NCBI GenBank assembly: GCA_023432465.1 | Contig: JAEYUO010000066.1 | Location: 1 to 37,612, forward strand | DNA length: 37,612 nucleotides | Direction of reading: 5' to 3' | Origin: Planctomycetota bacterium | GTDB taxonomy: Bacteria; Planctomycetota; Phycisphaerae; Phycisphaerales; UBA1924 | Shown here: in pieces, positions 17,368 to 25,949 of the stretch | Position numbering within the stretch: the first letter of the stretch is position 1 | How the letters are laid out: the number at the start of each line of letters is the position of its first letter | Notes under the pieces: generated by a model | What the model was told of the DNA's origin: nothing | The model's input: only the letters and a program-made list of their open reading frames with translations | Database searches by the model: none | Position numbers and translations under genes: made by a program

Positions 17368-18477
17368 TTACGGGTTGGTGGCCCGTTGGGCAAGGCTTTC
17401 GGCGTGGGTTTCGAACCAGGCGGCTGTCCGGTTCGCCAACCGCAGCACCCCGTGCCCCGAATACCGGCCGAATCGCCCCGTCGCGGCGATGGGCAGGGCG
17501 ACCTCGGCGATGATCGCCTCGATGCACAACGGCGCAACAGCCTCCCGAGGCCAGGCCGCGGCGGCAGGGGCGCCCCCGCGATAGCCGGACCAGAACGCCG
17601 CGAACAGCATCGGGTCGAACGCGACCGAGAACGGAGCCCGCCCCGGGACCGGTGTTTCAACCGGCCGACGCCGGAGCGCAAACTGCAGGGCGCCGTTCGC
17701 CGCATCGATCATCGCCGCGGCAAGCGACACAGTGTCAAAGTCCAGGATCGCGGCGATCCCCGCCTGATCGCCCCAGAGCAGGTTGCCCGGGTGCCAGTCC
17801 CCGTGGATCAGTTGATCCGGCTGCTGGCCGAGCCCGGTGGCCGCGGCCGCCGCGGCCGCACGCGTGTACCGCTCCGCAAGGTCCGTCGCCGTCTCCCTGA
17901 TCGCAGGCGCGGACAGAGAAACGTGCAGCTCCCTCAGCACCTCGGCGAGCCGCGGATGCGCGTGGTACGAGCGCCTGGGCGGGGGCCACTCCGGACGGAT
18001 CTCCCGCAGCGCTGCGTGGCATCGGGCAAGCAACTCCCCCGCCGACCTCGCCGCCTCGGGAGTGCGGTCATACGCCCGCCCGCGGATGAATCGGTAGATC
18101 TCGTACACGTGCTCCCCGCTCTGAAGCATCGAGTTGTGGTCGTCGCGCGTGCCCAGCAGCGCGGGCACCGGCAGGCCGCGGCTGGCCAGGTGTAGAACAA
18201 TCTGGTGCGAGAGGGCGACGCGATGGAGCCAGTCCGCGCGCGCTGCGCCGGCGGCCGGTGCCGCCCGCCGCTTCAGCAGGAACGCCCCGGTCGAGGTGAT
18301 CAGCAGCGCCTTGGGGCTTGCGCGCGAGCCGGCCTTGAAGTGCTGCGCCGAGCGCACATCGCCCAGGTCATACCGAGAACACACCACGGCCAGCTCGCCT
18401 GCAGTGATTCGGGCGTGGTCGTCGGACACGGGAGGCTCCGCCAAGCCGAGTTTGCCGGTCGGAACGCCACGCGTCAC
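17368..18477 (-). CDS. APH-family small-molecule phosphotransferase
   Basis: A 369-aa protein with the aminoglycoside-phosphotransferase/choline-kinase-like fold. Visible motifs are the ATP-site strand AFLLKRR (Lys69), the catalytic loop LIHGDWHPGNLLW (Asp227 catalytic, Asn232 metal-binding) and the DFG-like AAILDFD (Asp246). The family includes homoserine kinase II, choline kinases, the YihE/SrkA kinase and antibiotic kinases; nothing here decides the substrate, and resistance should not be assumed. The start is a GTG 27 bases after the yicC stop; a later in-frame GTG (VSDDHARIT) is possible. The position inside the guaB-tpiA-secG-yicC run suggests a housekeeping role. Confidence 0.85.
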   Translation of the reverse strand: MTRGVPTGKLGLAEPPVSDDHARITAGELAVVCSRYDLGDVRSAQHFKAGSRASPKALLITSTGAFLLKRRAAPAAGAARADWLHRVALSHQIVLHLASRGLPVPALLGTRDDHNSMLQSGEHVYEIYRFIRGRAYDRTPEAARSAGELLARCHAALREIRPEWPPPRRSYHAHPRLAEVLRELHVSLSAPAIRETATDLAERYTRAAAAAAATGLGQQPDQLIHGDWHPGNLLWGDQAGIAAILDFDTVSLAAAMIDAANGALQFALRRRPVETPVPGRAPFSVAFDPMLFAAFWSGYRGGAPAAAAWPREAVAPLCIEAIIAEVALPIAATGRFGRYSGHGVLRLANRTAAWFETHAESLAQRATNP

Positions 18478-18504
18478 CGCATCGCGGCTCCTCGCGGGCG
18501 TGGG

Positions 18505-19395
18505 TCACTCGACGTTCTGGACCTGTTCCTTGATCCGGTCGATCGCCCCTTTGATCTCGACCGTCCAGCGCGAGATCTCGGCATCCTGGCACTTGCTGGC
18601 GATGGTGTTGGCCTCGCGCAGCATCTCCTGCGTCAGGAAGTCCAGCGTGCGTCCCACCGGGCGAGGATCCGGCCCCGAGAGCAACTCCGCGAACTGCTCG
18701 ATGTGCGCGGTCAGGCGGCTGATCTCCTCGGAGGTGTCGGCCCGCTCCGCCGCGATGCCGATCTCTCGCACGACGTCCACGGCCTCGACCGTGACGCCCA
18801 GCTCCTTGATCATCGCCGCGATCCGGCCCTTGAGCCGCTTCTCATACTCGGCCATCACCATCGGCGCCCGGGCGCTGACGAGCTTCAGCCGCTCGCTGAT
18901 CACCTCGATGTGCGTGAGCATGTCGTTCCGCACGACCTCGCCCTCGCGCAGACGCATCGCCAGCACGCCGTCGCCCGCCCGGTTCACCAGTTCGGTCAGT
19001 GTCGCGCGGGCATGGGCGAGCCGTTCCTCTTCATCGGCCGGCGGCTGAAGCACACCGGGCAGAGCCAGCAGCGCGCCAAGGTCAAGCTTGACCGATTGAC
19101 CCTCTGTCGGTGGAAGCGATGAAAGCTGCCGCAGATAGCTCGCCAGCGCGGCCTGATTGATCGTGTGCGCTGCGCCGCCCGACGAATCGGCGTGCTTGAC
19201 CGTCATGAACACCGAGCCGCGTGCCAGCTTGTGGCGCAGAAGCGTCTCAAGCTCCGCCTCCAAGGCCTGAAGCTCATCCGGCAGGCGGATCATCGCCTTG
19301 AAGTACTTGCTGTTGAGCGAGCGGACCTCGACAAAGTAATGGGCCGCGCCCACCTGCTTGGAGGCCTCACCGAACCCGGTCATGCTTCGGATCAA
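18505..19395 (-). CDS. YicC/YloC-family endoribonuclease
   Basis: A 296-aa protein that starts (M/L)IRSMTGFGEA, the hallmark of YicC-type proteins, a family of endoribonucleases linked to RNA turnover and stationary-phase survival. The C-terminal domain ends GRTLDFLTQEMLREANTI (within 20) with SKCQDAEIS, the conserved family signature of acidic and asparagine residues. The frame is open upstream to 19575, but TTG at 19395 is the best start: AAGGAG (19402-19407) lies 6 bases before it and the protein then begins exactly as family members do; the ATG four codons later would be too far. It sits 28 bases after secG and 27 before the kinase gene. Confidence 0.93.
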   Translation of the reverse strand: MIRSMTGFGEASKQVGAAHYFVEVRSLNSKYFKAMIRLPDELQALEAELETLLRHKLARGSVFMTVKHADSSGGAAHTINQAALASYLRQLSSLPPTEGQSVKLDLGALLALPGVLQPPADEEERLAHARATLTELVNRAGDGVLAMRLREGEVVRNDMLTHIEVISERLKLVSARAPMVMAEYEKRLKGRIAAMIKELGVTVEAVDVVREIGIAAERADTSEEISRLTAHIEQFAELLSGPDPRPVGRTLDFLTQEMLREANTIASKCQDAEISRWTVEIKGAIDRIKEQVQNVE

Positions 19396-19423
19396 ACCAA
19401 GCTCCTTGGCAGACGGTCTGTGT

Positions 19424-19942
19424 TCAGCCGGGGTTGGCGGGGGTCTCGGTCGGGGGGGTTTCAGACGGTGGGGTCTGAGGATCGGCGGGCTCGGCAGCGG
19501 GCTCTGCCGCGGGGGTGTCAGTCGGCTCCGATGCGGGTTCGGCCGCGGGCTCAGTCGCCGCCGGCGGCACCGCAACCGGCGCGGTCTCAGTCGTCGGGGC
19601 CGCGGTCGGGGCGCCCGGGACAGCCGGGGGCGTCTGTTCAGTGGTTGTGGCCTGCACCTCGCTCGGCGCCGCGATCGTCGGCCGGACCGTGTAGTTCAGC
19701 CCGATCGCCGCCAGCAGATAAATCACGAAGATCGCGATGGTTGCGACAGTCAGGGCGTCGCCGGTCCGGGCGCCGAACGCCGTCTGGCCAGAGCCCGCAC
19801 CAGAGCCGAATGCCCCCGAAAGGCCGCCGCCCTGGGGCTTCTGGATCAGCACCGTCAGGATCATGATCAGGCAGACAATCAGAAACCCGACGACCATCAG
19901 GTTGATGGCGATCGGCGGGAGTTGGGCGAGCATGGGAATCAT
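19424..19942 (-). CDS. secG: SecG, Sec translocase subunit, with long acidic Pro/Ala tail
   Basis: SecG joins SecYE in the inner membrane and eases protein export. The 172-aa product has two membrane helices (about residues 10-32 and 57-80) joined by the conserved cytoplasmic loop QKPQGGGLSGAFGSG. The remaining ~85 residues are a repetitive tail rich in Ala, Pro, Thr and Glu (PAAEPASEPTDTPAAEPAAE), predicted to face the periplasm and be disordered; many SecG proteins are only 75-110 aa long. Start ATG 19942 has AAAGGA upstream; the longer frame to 19981 has no support. It lies 72 bases after tpiA, a linkage common in bacteria. Confidence 0.94.
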   Translation of the reverse strand: MIPMLAQLPPIAINLMVVGFLIVCLIMILTVLIQKPQGGGLSGAFGSGAGSGQTAFGARTGDALTVATIAIFVIYLLAAIGLNYTVRPTIAAPSEVQATTTEQTPPAVPGAPTAAPTTETAPVAVPPAATEPAAEPASEPTDTPAAEPAAEPADPQTPPSETPPTETPANPG

Positions 19943-20014
19943 CGTGCGTCCTTTGAGTGGTCGCAACTCTAGGAATGGCAAGCGTCAGACGCCAGCGGAG
20001 TCCCTCATCAGGGG

Positions 20015-20812
20015 TTATCGACCCTTCGAGGGGCTCGCCTTCGCCGCCGCGGCCCGAATGATGCCCAGGAACTCCTCCGATTTCAGGGATGCCCCGCCGA
20101 TCAGGCCCCCGTCGAGATCCGGCTGGGCCATGAGCTCCGCCGCGTTCGATGCCTTGACCGAGCCGCCGTACTGAATCCGGATCCGAGCCGCGGCCTCCGC
20201 TCCAAAGAGCGACCCGAGCACGCCGCGGCACTTGGCATGGGCGTCCTGGGCGTCGCCCGGCGTGGCGTTCTTCCCTGTGCCGATCGCCCACACCGGCTCG
20301 TACGCGATCGTGAGCAACCCAAGCTGCTCGGCCTTCACTTCCGCCAGCCCGGCACGAAGCTGCCGCTCGTTCACCGCATCGGTCTGCCCGCCCGCCCGCT
20401 CCTCCAGCTTCTCGCCGATGCACAGGATGACCCGAAGCCCCGCATCGAGCGCGGCCCGCGTCTTGCGGTTGATCAGTTCATCCCCCTCGCCGATCACATG
20501 ACGCCGCTCGGAGTGACCCGTCAGCACGACGCTGACTCCGCAGTCCTTGAGCATCGCGGCGGAGACTTCGCCGGTAAACGCGCCATTGGGTTCCGGCCAG
20601 ATGTCCTGAGCGCCGAGCATGATGCTCGACGACCGGTCGCGCAGAACGTTGTGAACATGCCGGATATAGACAAACGGAGGGAAGATCGCGATGTCGCATG
20701 CCTGATCCAGTCGGTCGGTCGCGACCGCGCGGGCGAGGTCATCCGCCAGCGTGCGCGATGCCGCGGCATCGAGGTTCATCTTCCAGTTTCCGCCGACGAA
20801 GGGTTTGCGCAT
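20015..20812 (-). CDS. tpiA: Triosephosphate isomerase
   Basis: Interconverts dihydroxyacetone phosphate and glyceraldehyde 3-phosphate in glycolysis. The 265-aa protein has all landmarks: GGNWKMN (Lys11), LTGHSERR (His100, electrophile), the family signature AYEPVWAIGTGK (Glu172, catalytic base, and hinge of the closing loop) and the phosphate-binding loops YGGSVKASN and GGLIGGASL. Length is normal. It begins 21 bases after the guaB stop and precedes secG, so it is probably transcribed with both. Confidence 0.98.
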   Translation of the reverse strand: MRKPFVGGNWKMNLDAAASRTLADDLARAVATDRLDQACDIAIFPPFVYIRHVHNVLRDRSSSIMLGAQDIWPEPNGAFTGEVSAAMLKDCGVSVVLTGHSERRHVIGEGDELINRKTRAALDAGLRVILCIGEKLEERAGGQTDAVNERQLRAGLAEVKAEQLGLLTIAYEPVWAIGTGKNATPGDAQDAHAKCRGVLGSLFGAEAAARIRIQYGGSVKASNAAELMAQPDLDGGLIGGASLKSEEFLGIIRAAAAKASPSKGR

Positions 20813-20833
20813 GTCAGAGTTCCTGAAGCCGGT

Positions 20834-22450
20834 CTACCTGCTCCGTGCCTCGAGCGTTTCGTGAGAGTAGTTGGGCGCTTCTTTGGTGATCCGGATGTCG
20901 TGCGGGTGGCTCTCGACCACGCTCGCGCCGGTCACCCGCACAAACCGTGCCCGCTCGCGGAACTGGTCGATCGTCGCGCACCCGCAGTACCCCATGCTCG
21001 CGCGCAGCCCACCCACAAGCTGGTACACAAAGTCCGCCAGCGAGCCGCGGTAGGGGACCAGCCCCTCCACGCCCTCGGGCACGAACTTGCGCAGCCGCGT
21101 GTCCTGCGCCCCGCCCTTGTGCTGGCCATACCGATCCGCCGATCCCGCTTCCATCGCGCCCGCCGAGCCCATGCCGCGATACGACTTGTAGCGGCGACCC
21201 TCGAAGATCACCGACTCCCCCGGCGACTCGTCGAGGCCTGCGAACAGCGAGCCCAGCATCACGCACGATGCCCCCGCGGCCATTGCCTTGGCGATGTCTC
21301 CCGACATCCGGATGCCGCCATCGGCGATCACCGGGATGTCCCGCCCCGCCTTCCGCACACCCCGGAGTGAGTTGAAGATCGCGGTCAACTGCGGCACGCC
21401 CACGCCGGTGACGACGCGCGTCGTGCAGATCGATCCCGGCCCGATCCCCGCCTTCACCGCATCCGCGCCCGCCTTGGCGAGCGCCATCGCCCCCTCCAGC
21501 GTCGCCACGTTGCCGGCGATCACCTCGACATCGTGCTTCTTCTTGATCGTCCGCACCGTCCGCAGGACGTTCTCGGAGTGCCCGTGCGACGTATCCACGA
21601 CGACAAAGTCGGCCTCGGCCGCGATGAGCGCATCCACGCGGTCATATTGATCCACCCCGCACGCCGCGCCGCAGCGCAGCCGCCCGCGAGAATCCAGGTT
21701 CGCCTTGGGGAACTGCGACAGCCGGTCGATGTCGCGCTGGGTGATCATCCCCGCCAGCCGACCCTTCTTGTCCACAAGAATCAGCTTCTCGACCTTGTTG
21801 CGGTTCAGGATCTGCTCCGCTTCCTCCAGCGTCGTTCCCGGCGCAGCGGTGACAAGCCCGGACCCGGTCATCACGCTCTTGACCGGCGTGTTCTCATCCT
21901 CCACGAACTTGAGATCGCGCTTCGTCAGGATTCCCACCACGCGCCCGTGCGACCGAAGCTGGGTCGAGCCGTCCTCCGTCACTGGGAACCCCGAGACATT
22001 GTGCTCGCGCATCAGCCGGCGCGCGTTCCCCACCGTCTCCCCCGGACCGACCGTAATCGGATCGAGGATGATCCCGTTGCCCGACCGCTTCACCTTCGTC
22101 ACTTCGCGGGCCTGCGCCTCCACCGGCATGTTCCGGTGAATGACGCCCACTCCGCCCTCCTGCGCAAGCGCGATCGCCAGCGCGGACTCCGTGACCGTGT
22201 CCATCGGCGCCGAGACCAAGGGGATCTTCAGCCGGATCGTCGGCGTCAGCCGCGAGGAGGTGTCCGCCTCCGAGGGCATCACATCGCTGTATTGCGGGAG
22301 CAGCAGGACATCGTCAAACGTGATGCCGTCACCCACGATCTTGATGCTCGCCGGGTCAGCATCCCTCGCGGCAGGCCGCGGAGTTCGAGAAGCCGGATTG
22401 ACTTTGGAGGAAGTTCCGCGATGAGAGCGGGAGCCGTTATTGGTCGCCAT
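20834..22450 (-). CDS. guaB: Inosine-5'-monophosphate dehydrogenase
   Basis: Oxidises IMP to XMP with NAD+, the committed step of guanine nucleotide synthesis. The barrel opens with GITFDDVLLLPQYSDVMPSE (within 20 residues) and is interrupted by two CBS domains (about residues 122-185 and 190-244; Bateman module) that bind regulatory nucleotides in the family. The catalytic loop is GIGPGSICTTR (Cys342 with this start), and the flap carries the SSDRYGQ-like GSADRYGQ. An ATG at 22456 would add two residues, but a promoter-like pair puts the transcript start at the ATG ending 22450. A disordered ~35-residue lead precedes the barrel. First gene of a probable six-gene operon. Confidence 0.97.
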   Translation of the reverse strand: MATNNGSRSHRGTSSKVNPASRTPRPAARDADPASIKIVGDGITFDDVLLLPQYSDVMPSEADTSSRLTPTIRLKIPLVSAPMDTVTESALAIALAQEGGVGVIHRNMPVEAQAREVTKVKRSGNGIILDPITVGPGETVGNARRLMREHNVSGFPVTEDGSTQLRSHGRVVGILTKRDLKFVEDENTPVKSVMTGSGLVTAAPGTTLEEAEQILNRNKVEKLILVDKKGRLAGMITQRDIDRLSQFPKANLDSRGRLRCGAACGVDQYDRVDALIAAEADFVVVDTSHGHSENVLRTVRTIKKKHDVEVIAGNVATLEGAMALAKAGADAVKAGIGPGSICTTRVVTGVGVPQLTAIFNSLRGVRKAGRDIPVIADGGIRMSGDIAKAMAAGASCVMLGSLFAGLDESPGESVIFEGRRYKSYRGMGSAGAMEAGSADRYGQHKGGAQDTRLRKFVPEGVEGLVPYRGSLADFVYQLVGGLRASMGYCGCATIDQFRERARFVRVTGASVVESHPHDIRITKEAPNYSHETLEARSR

Positions 22451-22455
22451 GCACA

Positions 22456-22483
22456 TTTATGGCGGGCACGGCGGTAGGGTCAA
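22456..22483 (-). promoter_or_regulatory. Predicted guaB promoter giving a leaderless mRNA
   Basis: Reading the minus strand, TTGACC (22483-22478, five of six matches to the -35 consensus) is followed after 16 bases by CATAAA (22461-22456, four of six to the -10). The A of the guaB ATG at 22450 lies where the transcript would start, and no Shine-Dalgarno precedes it. Confidence 0.5.
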
Positions 22484-22656
22484 CGCAAACCGGACTCTGA
22501 GCACCATTTGCTGGCGATCCCCCACCTTCCCTCCCCTTCGACACCCGCCGCCGCGTTCCATGCCCCCACGCGGGTTGCTCCGAGCCTCCGCCGGGTCTTC
22601 CATCAGCCCTCAGGCCCGCGGCGAGCCGCCGCGCGGACCCGGGGAGGAGGCTGTCC

Positions 22657-24807
22657 ATGCCACACGCAGTTCGAGGCAAGCCCGGCGCGAAGCAGCAGAC
22701 CTCCCCCGAATCCGCCTGCTGGCAATACGACGCTGCGCAAGGCGTCGCCGCCCTGCAAAGCCAGGAATGGCTGCTCACGAACGGTCTGGGTGGCTACGCC
22801 ATGGGCAGCGCATCGGGAGTTCCCACCCGGCGATACCACGCGCTGCTCATCGCCGCAACGCGCCCACCCGTCGGCCGCATCGCCGCGCTCAACGCGATGG
22901 TCGAGCGCGTGCAGATCGGCGGACGTGTTATCGAGTGTTCGAGCTTTGAGTTCACCAGCGACCAGCAGCAGGGGGGGCGTGGCGCTCTCCTGCACCCCGC
23001 CGGTGCCCGGCACCTGACCCGCTTCGAGCACGATGAAGCCGCGCGATGGACCTACGCCGCGGATGGGCTCGAACTCACCCGCGAGCTCGTGCTCTTCTCC
23101 GGAAAAAACGCCGCGGGTCTGCGCTACACACTCCGTCGCGATTCCGAGGCCGCGCATGCCGAGGCATCCTTCACGATCCGTCCCCTCGCATCCTTGCGCG
23201 ATGTCCACAACCTCATCCGCCAGGGATGGGCACGTGACCCTGCGATCGAGCTCCAGCAACAGGGCGTCGTCCTGCGCCGAGAAGGCCTTGCCCTCCACAT
23301 CCAGCCCCGCGGCCAGAAACATGCCCGATTCGTCCGGGATGAACAGTGGTGGAACAGCTTCTTCTACCGCGAGGATGCCGATCGCGGCCAGGACTGCGTC
23401 GAAGACCTCTTCTCGCCCGGGTACTTCGAGTGCACACTCAAACCCGGCGAGGCCTCCGCGGTCGTCGAGTTCGCCGCATGGCTGGGCAACGATGCTCCGG
23501 CCCATGATGTCCAGACGGAAATCCTCTCCCGGCGCGCTCGCTTCGCCCGCCTGGCTGCCGCCACAATGCCCGCACACCCGGAGCACCGCGAGCGGGACGC
23601 CCTCGCCATCCTCGCCCGCGCGGCCGACGCCTTCATCGTCGCAAGCCGCGGCCCCGATGACGCAACCAACGGCGTCTCAACCATCGCGGGCTATCCGTGG
23701 TTCTCCGATTGGGGCCGCGACACCTTCATCGCGCTCCCCGGCCTGCTCCTGGCCACAGGGCGGCATGATGAGGCTCGGCGCGAGCTGGAGCGTTTCGCCC
23801 GGTCCCGTCGCGGCGGAATCATCCCCAACGTCTTCAGCGACCAGACCGGCGAGCCCGAGTACAACACCGTTGACGCCTCGCTCTGGTTCATCCATGCCGC
23901 ATGCAGTTGGCTCGCGGCCACCAGAGATCATGCGGGCTTCGGCGCAGTCCTCCGCGATGCGTGCCTGGATGTGGTGGACTGCTACCGCCGCGGCACGGAC
24001 TTCAACATCGCGATGGACCCTGCCGACAAGCTGATCACCGCGGGGACGAACGTCACCCAGCTCACCTGGATGGACGCACGCCGCGACGGCGTGACCTTCA
24101 CGCCGCGACACGGCAAGGCCGTGGAGATCAACGCGCTCTGGTACAACGCGCTCCGCTCTCTCGCTGTCGCGCTCTCGCCGGCGAAGGGCACGCTCGTCGC
24201 CGATCTCAACGACCTCGCCGCCGCCGTCGGCAGGAGCCTGGCTTCGAAGTTCTGGGATGAACGTCAGCACTGCCTGTTCGACTGCCTGACCCCCGGCGAT
24301 GGCATCAGGTGGGAGCCCGATGCGTCCCTGCGTCCGAATCAGATCTTCGCCGTCAGCCTGCCGCACTCGGCGCTCTCCGCGGTGCAGCAACAGGCGGTCG
24401 TGCACTGCGTGCGAACCCGGCTCGTCACCCCCATGGGCGTGCGAACGCTCGACCCCGCCGATCCTCGCTATCGCGGCCGCTATCGCGGCACGCTCTTCGA
24501 ACGCGATGGCGCGTACCACCAGGGAACCGCCTGGCCGTGGCTCCTCGGCCCGGTGGCCGAGGCGGTCCTCCGAGCCGGCGCATTCACTGCCGCAGCGAAG
24601 AGCGAGGCGATCTCGATCCTCCAGCCCATGCTCTCATCGATCGCCATCGGCAAGTCCGAAGCGCGGCCCGGCACGTGCGCCGGACAGATCGCCGAGGTCT
24701 TCGATGGGGATCACACCGAGTTGGAACCACAGCGCGCCGGCGGCTGCCCCGCGCAGGCTTGGTCGGTCGCCGAAACGCTCCGGGTTCTCAAATTGATCGT
24801 TGGCTGA
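22657..24807 (+). CDS. Glycogen debranching enzyme, amylo-alpha-1,6-glucosidase family
   Basis: A 716-aa protein of the bacterial/archaeal debranching type (GH133), which removes alpha-1,6 branch glucose from glycogen-like polymers. The N-terminal domain has the diagnostic EWLLTNGLGGYAMGSASG and TRRYHALLIA. The C-terminal (alpha/alpha)6 barrel has GYPWFSDWGRDTFIALPG (Asp351, Asp355), PEYNTVDASLWF (Asp406), FERDGAYHQGTAWPWLLGP and the closing GGCPAQAWSVAE. There is no signal peptide, which fits a cytoplasmic storage-polymer enzyme. GGGGAGGAGG ends 6 bases before the ATG. It is divergent from guaB and convergent with a small membrane-protein gene 21 bases away. Confidence 0.95.
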   Translation: MPHAVRGKPGAKQQTSPESACWQYDAAQGVAALQSQEWLLTNGLGGYAMGSASGVPTRRYHALLIAATRPPVGRIAALNAMVERVQIGGRVIECSSFEFTSDQQQGGRGALLHPAGARHLTRFEHDEAARWTYAADGLELTRELVLFSGKNAAGLRYTLRRDSEAAHAEASFTIRPLASLRDVHNLIRQGWARDPAIELQQQGVVLRREGLALHIQPRGQKHARFVRDEQWWNSFFYREDADRGQDCVEDLFSPGYFECTLKPGEASAVVEFAAWLGNDAPAHDVQTEILSRRARFARLAAATMPAHPEHRERDALAILARAADAFIVASRGPDDATNGVSTIAGYPWFSDWGRDTFIALPGLLLATGRHDEARRELERFARSRRGGIIPNVFSDQTGEPEYNTVDASLWFIHAACSWLAATRDHAGFGAVLRDACLDVVDCYRRGTDFNIAMDPADKLITAGTNVTQLTWMDARRDGVTFTPRHGKAVEINALWYNALRSLAVALSPAKGTLVADLNDLAAAVGRSLASKFWDERQHCLFDCLTPGDGIRWEPDASLRPNQIFAVSLPHSALSAVQQQAVVHCVRTRLVTPMGVRTLDPADPRYRGRYRGTLFERDGAYHQGTAWPWLLGPVAEAVLRAGAFTAAAKSEAISILQPMLSSIAIGKSEARPGTCAGQIAEVFDGDHTELEPQRAGGCPAQAWSVAETLRVLKLIVG

Positions 24808-24809
24808 AC

Positions 24810-24824
24810 CTGGCCATCGGCCAG
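24810..24824. terminator. Short hairpin in the convergent gap after the debranching enzyme gene
   Basis: A 6-bp GC-rich stem (24810-24815 with 24819-24824) around the loop ATC lies within the 21 bases that separate two convergent stops. There is no T tract; as the only element in the gap it is a candidate bidirectional terminator. Confidence 0.4.
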
Positions 24825-24828
24825 TCGC

Positions 24829-25065
24829 TCAGCACGAGCTCTTCGGTCCGGCCTTCATCAGCTTTTCACCCTGCTCCGGCGTCATCGAACCCTCGGCGAT
24901 GTACGCGGCGATCTCGCGCCGGGTCCGCTCGCGCGAGACCGATGCCACCACCGCGAGAATGGTGCGGAACAGCACGACCGACACCACGCCAAAGGTCACC
25001 AAGACCGGGATCAGCACATCATCCCGAAGCAGCCGGTCCAGCAGTTCCGTTGTTTCCATGGTCAT
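24829..25065 (-). CDS. Small membrane protein with SHOCT-like C-terminus
   Basis: A 78-aa protein with one membrane helix (about residues 17-42, VLIPVLVTFGVVSVVLF...) and a short cytoplasmic helical tail REIAAYIAEGSMTPEQGEKL. The tail resembles the short C-terminal (SHOCT-like) motif in which a helix, a turn and 'spEe...kL' recur; similar small proteins are found beside unrelated genes in planctomycetes. The function is unknown. It follows the hypothetical gene 25105-25908 on the same strand by 39 bases. Two in-frame ATGs (25065 and 25059) are equally possible starts. Confidence 0.72.
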   Translation of the reverse strand: MTMETTELLDRLLRDDVLIPVLVTFGVVSVVLFRTILAVVASVSRERTRREIAAYIAEGSMTPEQGEKLMKAGPKSSC

Positions 25066-25104
25066 GCTCCCACTTCGACTGTTCGGGAATCGCTCCCGGC
25101 GGTT

Positions 25105-25908
25105 TCATACGCCCAGTGCGAACCGGTGAAGCATATGGAGCCAGGCCGAATAGAACTCAAACTCCGGCATGCGAGAACGGGCGAGCGGAGCGCCCGGATC
25201 AAGAGCCCGGACCGCCCCCGGGGGTGGGCTGAAATCCGCGAACCCCATGTCGATCCTTGCCCGCGGAGCAGCCTGAGTCAGACGGTCCGCCAGCAGGTCC
25301 GCATTCACGCTGTCCGCGTGGCCGCGGTCATTCCCCAGCACATCGAAGTTGAACTTGTTCCCGTCGATCCGGAATCGCGCCCCGTCGGATGTATGCAGTT
25401 CGATCACCTCCGCCAGACCCAGCTTCCGCGGCGGTGTCTCGACGCGGTCCAGGTACATCGTGCCCGTGAGCGCATCGAACCGCACCTGCGTCGTGGGGTC
25501 ACCCGCCGCGGATCGCCTCGAGACAACCGCCGCCCGCACGATCAGGAACACTTCGGACATCTCCAGTCGGACCAGGTGCCCCCGCCAGGGCTCCACGAGG
25601 AATGCAGGCCCCGCCGCTCCCCGATCGCCGGACAACCGCTTCGCCACGATGGGGCGCGAGAGCCCGTTGAGCTGCCGCTCCGTCGGCGCAAACGCGGGCA
25701 CGCCCATGTCGCGAAGCGACCTCACCGCCGCGCCCGCCGCCCGCTCCGGCAGCCGGATCAACGCCAGCGGCGCGGGTTTGGCGACACGCAGGTTCGCATC
25801 CGCCGGATCGATCCCCACACAACGCGACAACGCCTCAATCTTCTGCTCGCGCACCCACCCCGCCGGCCAGTCAAAGATGGACACGAACGCGAAGGTCGGC
25901 AGGGCCAT
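25105..25908 (-). CDS. Protein of unknown function, divergent from aat
   Basis: I do not recognise a family. The frame is open to 25959, but ATG 25908 (MALPTFAFVSIFDWP) is preferred because GGAG lies 6 bases upstream and the longer form would overlap the divergent aat start. The 267-aa product has no signal peptide or membrane helix. It appears to have an alpha/beta N-terminal part with HEAT-like alanine-rich helices (RLPERAAGAAVRSLRDMG) and a C-terminal beta-rich part (TMYLDRVETPP, VIELHTSDGARFRIDGNKFN). It shares an operon with the small membrane protein downstream. Confidence 0.7.
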   Translation of the reverse strand: MALPTFAFVSIFDWPAGWVREQKIEALSRCVGIDPADANLRVAKPAPLALIRLPERAAGAAVRSLRDMGVPAFAPTERQLNGLSRPIVAKRLSGDRGAAGPAFLVEPWRGHLVRLEMSEVFLIVRAAVVSRRSAAGDPTTQVRFDALTGTMYLDRVETPPRKLGLAEVIELHTSDGARFRIDGNKFNFDVLGNDRGHADSVNADLLADRLTQAAPRARIDMGFADFSPPPGAVRALDPGAPLARSRMPEFEFYSAWLHMLHRFALGV

Positions 25909-25949
25909 CAGGGTCTCCGCGGCCGGATCAGCCGCAGATACTCTCATCG

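Noticed and set aside
17298..17705. A 136-residue N-terminal extension of the PDZ protein
   Set aside because: It overlaps the kinase gene, is Arg-rich and lacks a ribosome site; the ATG at 17297 has GGGAGG and a signal peptide.
17368..18477. APH-fold kinase read as an antibiotic-resistance gene
   Set aside because: The fold is shared by many metabolic kinases, and the housekeeping operon context gives no sign of resistance or transfer.
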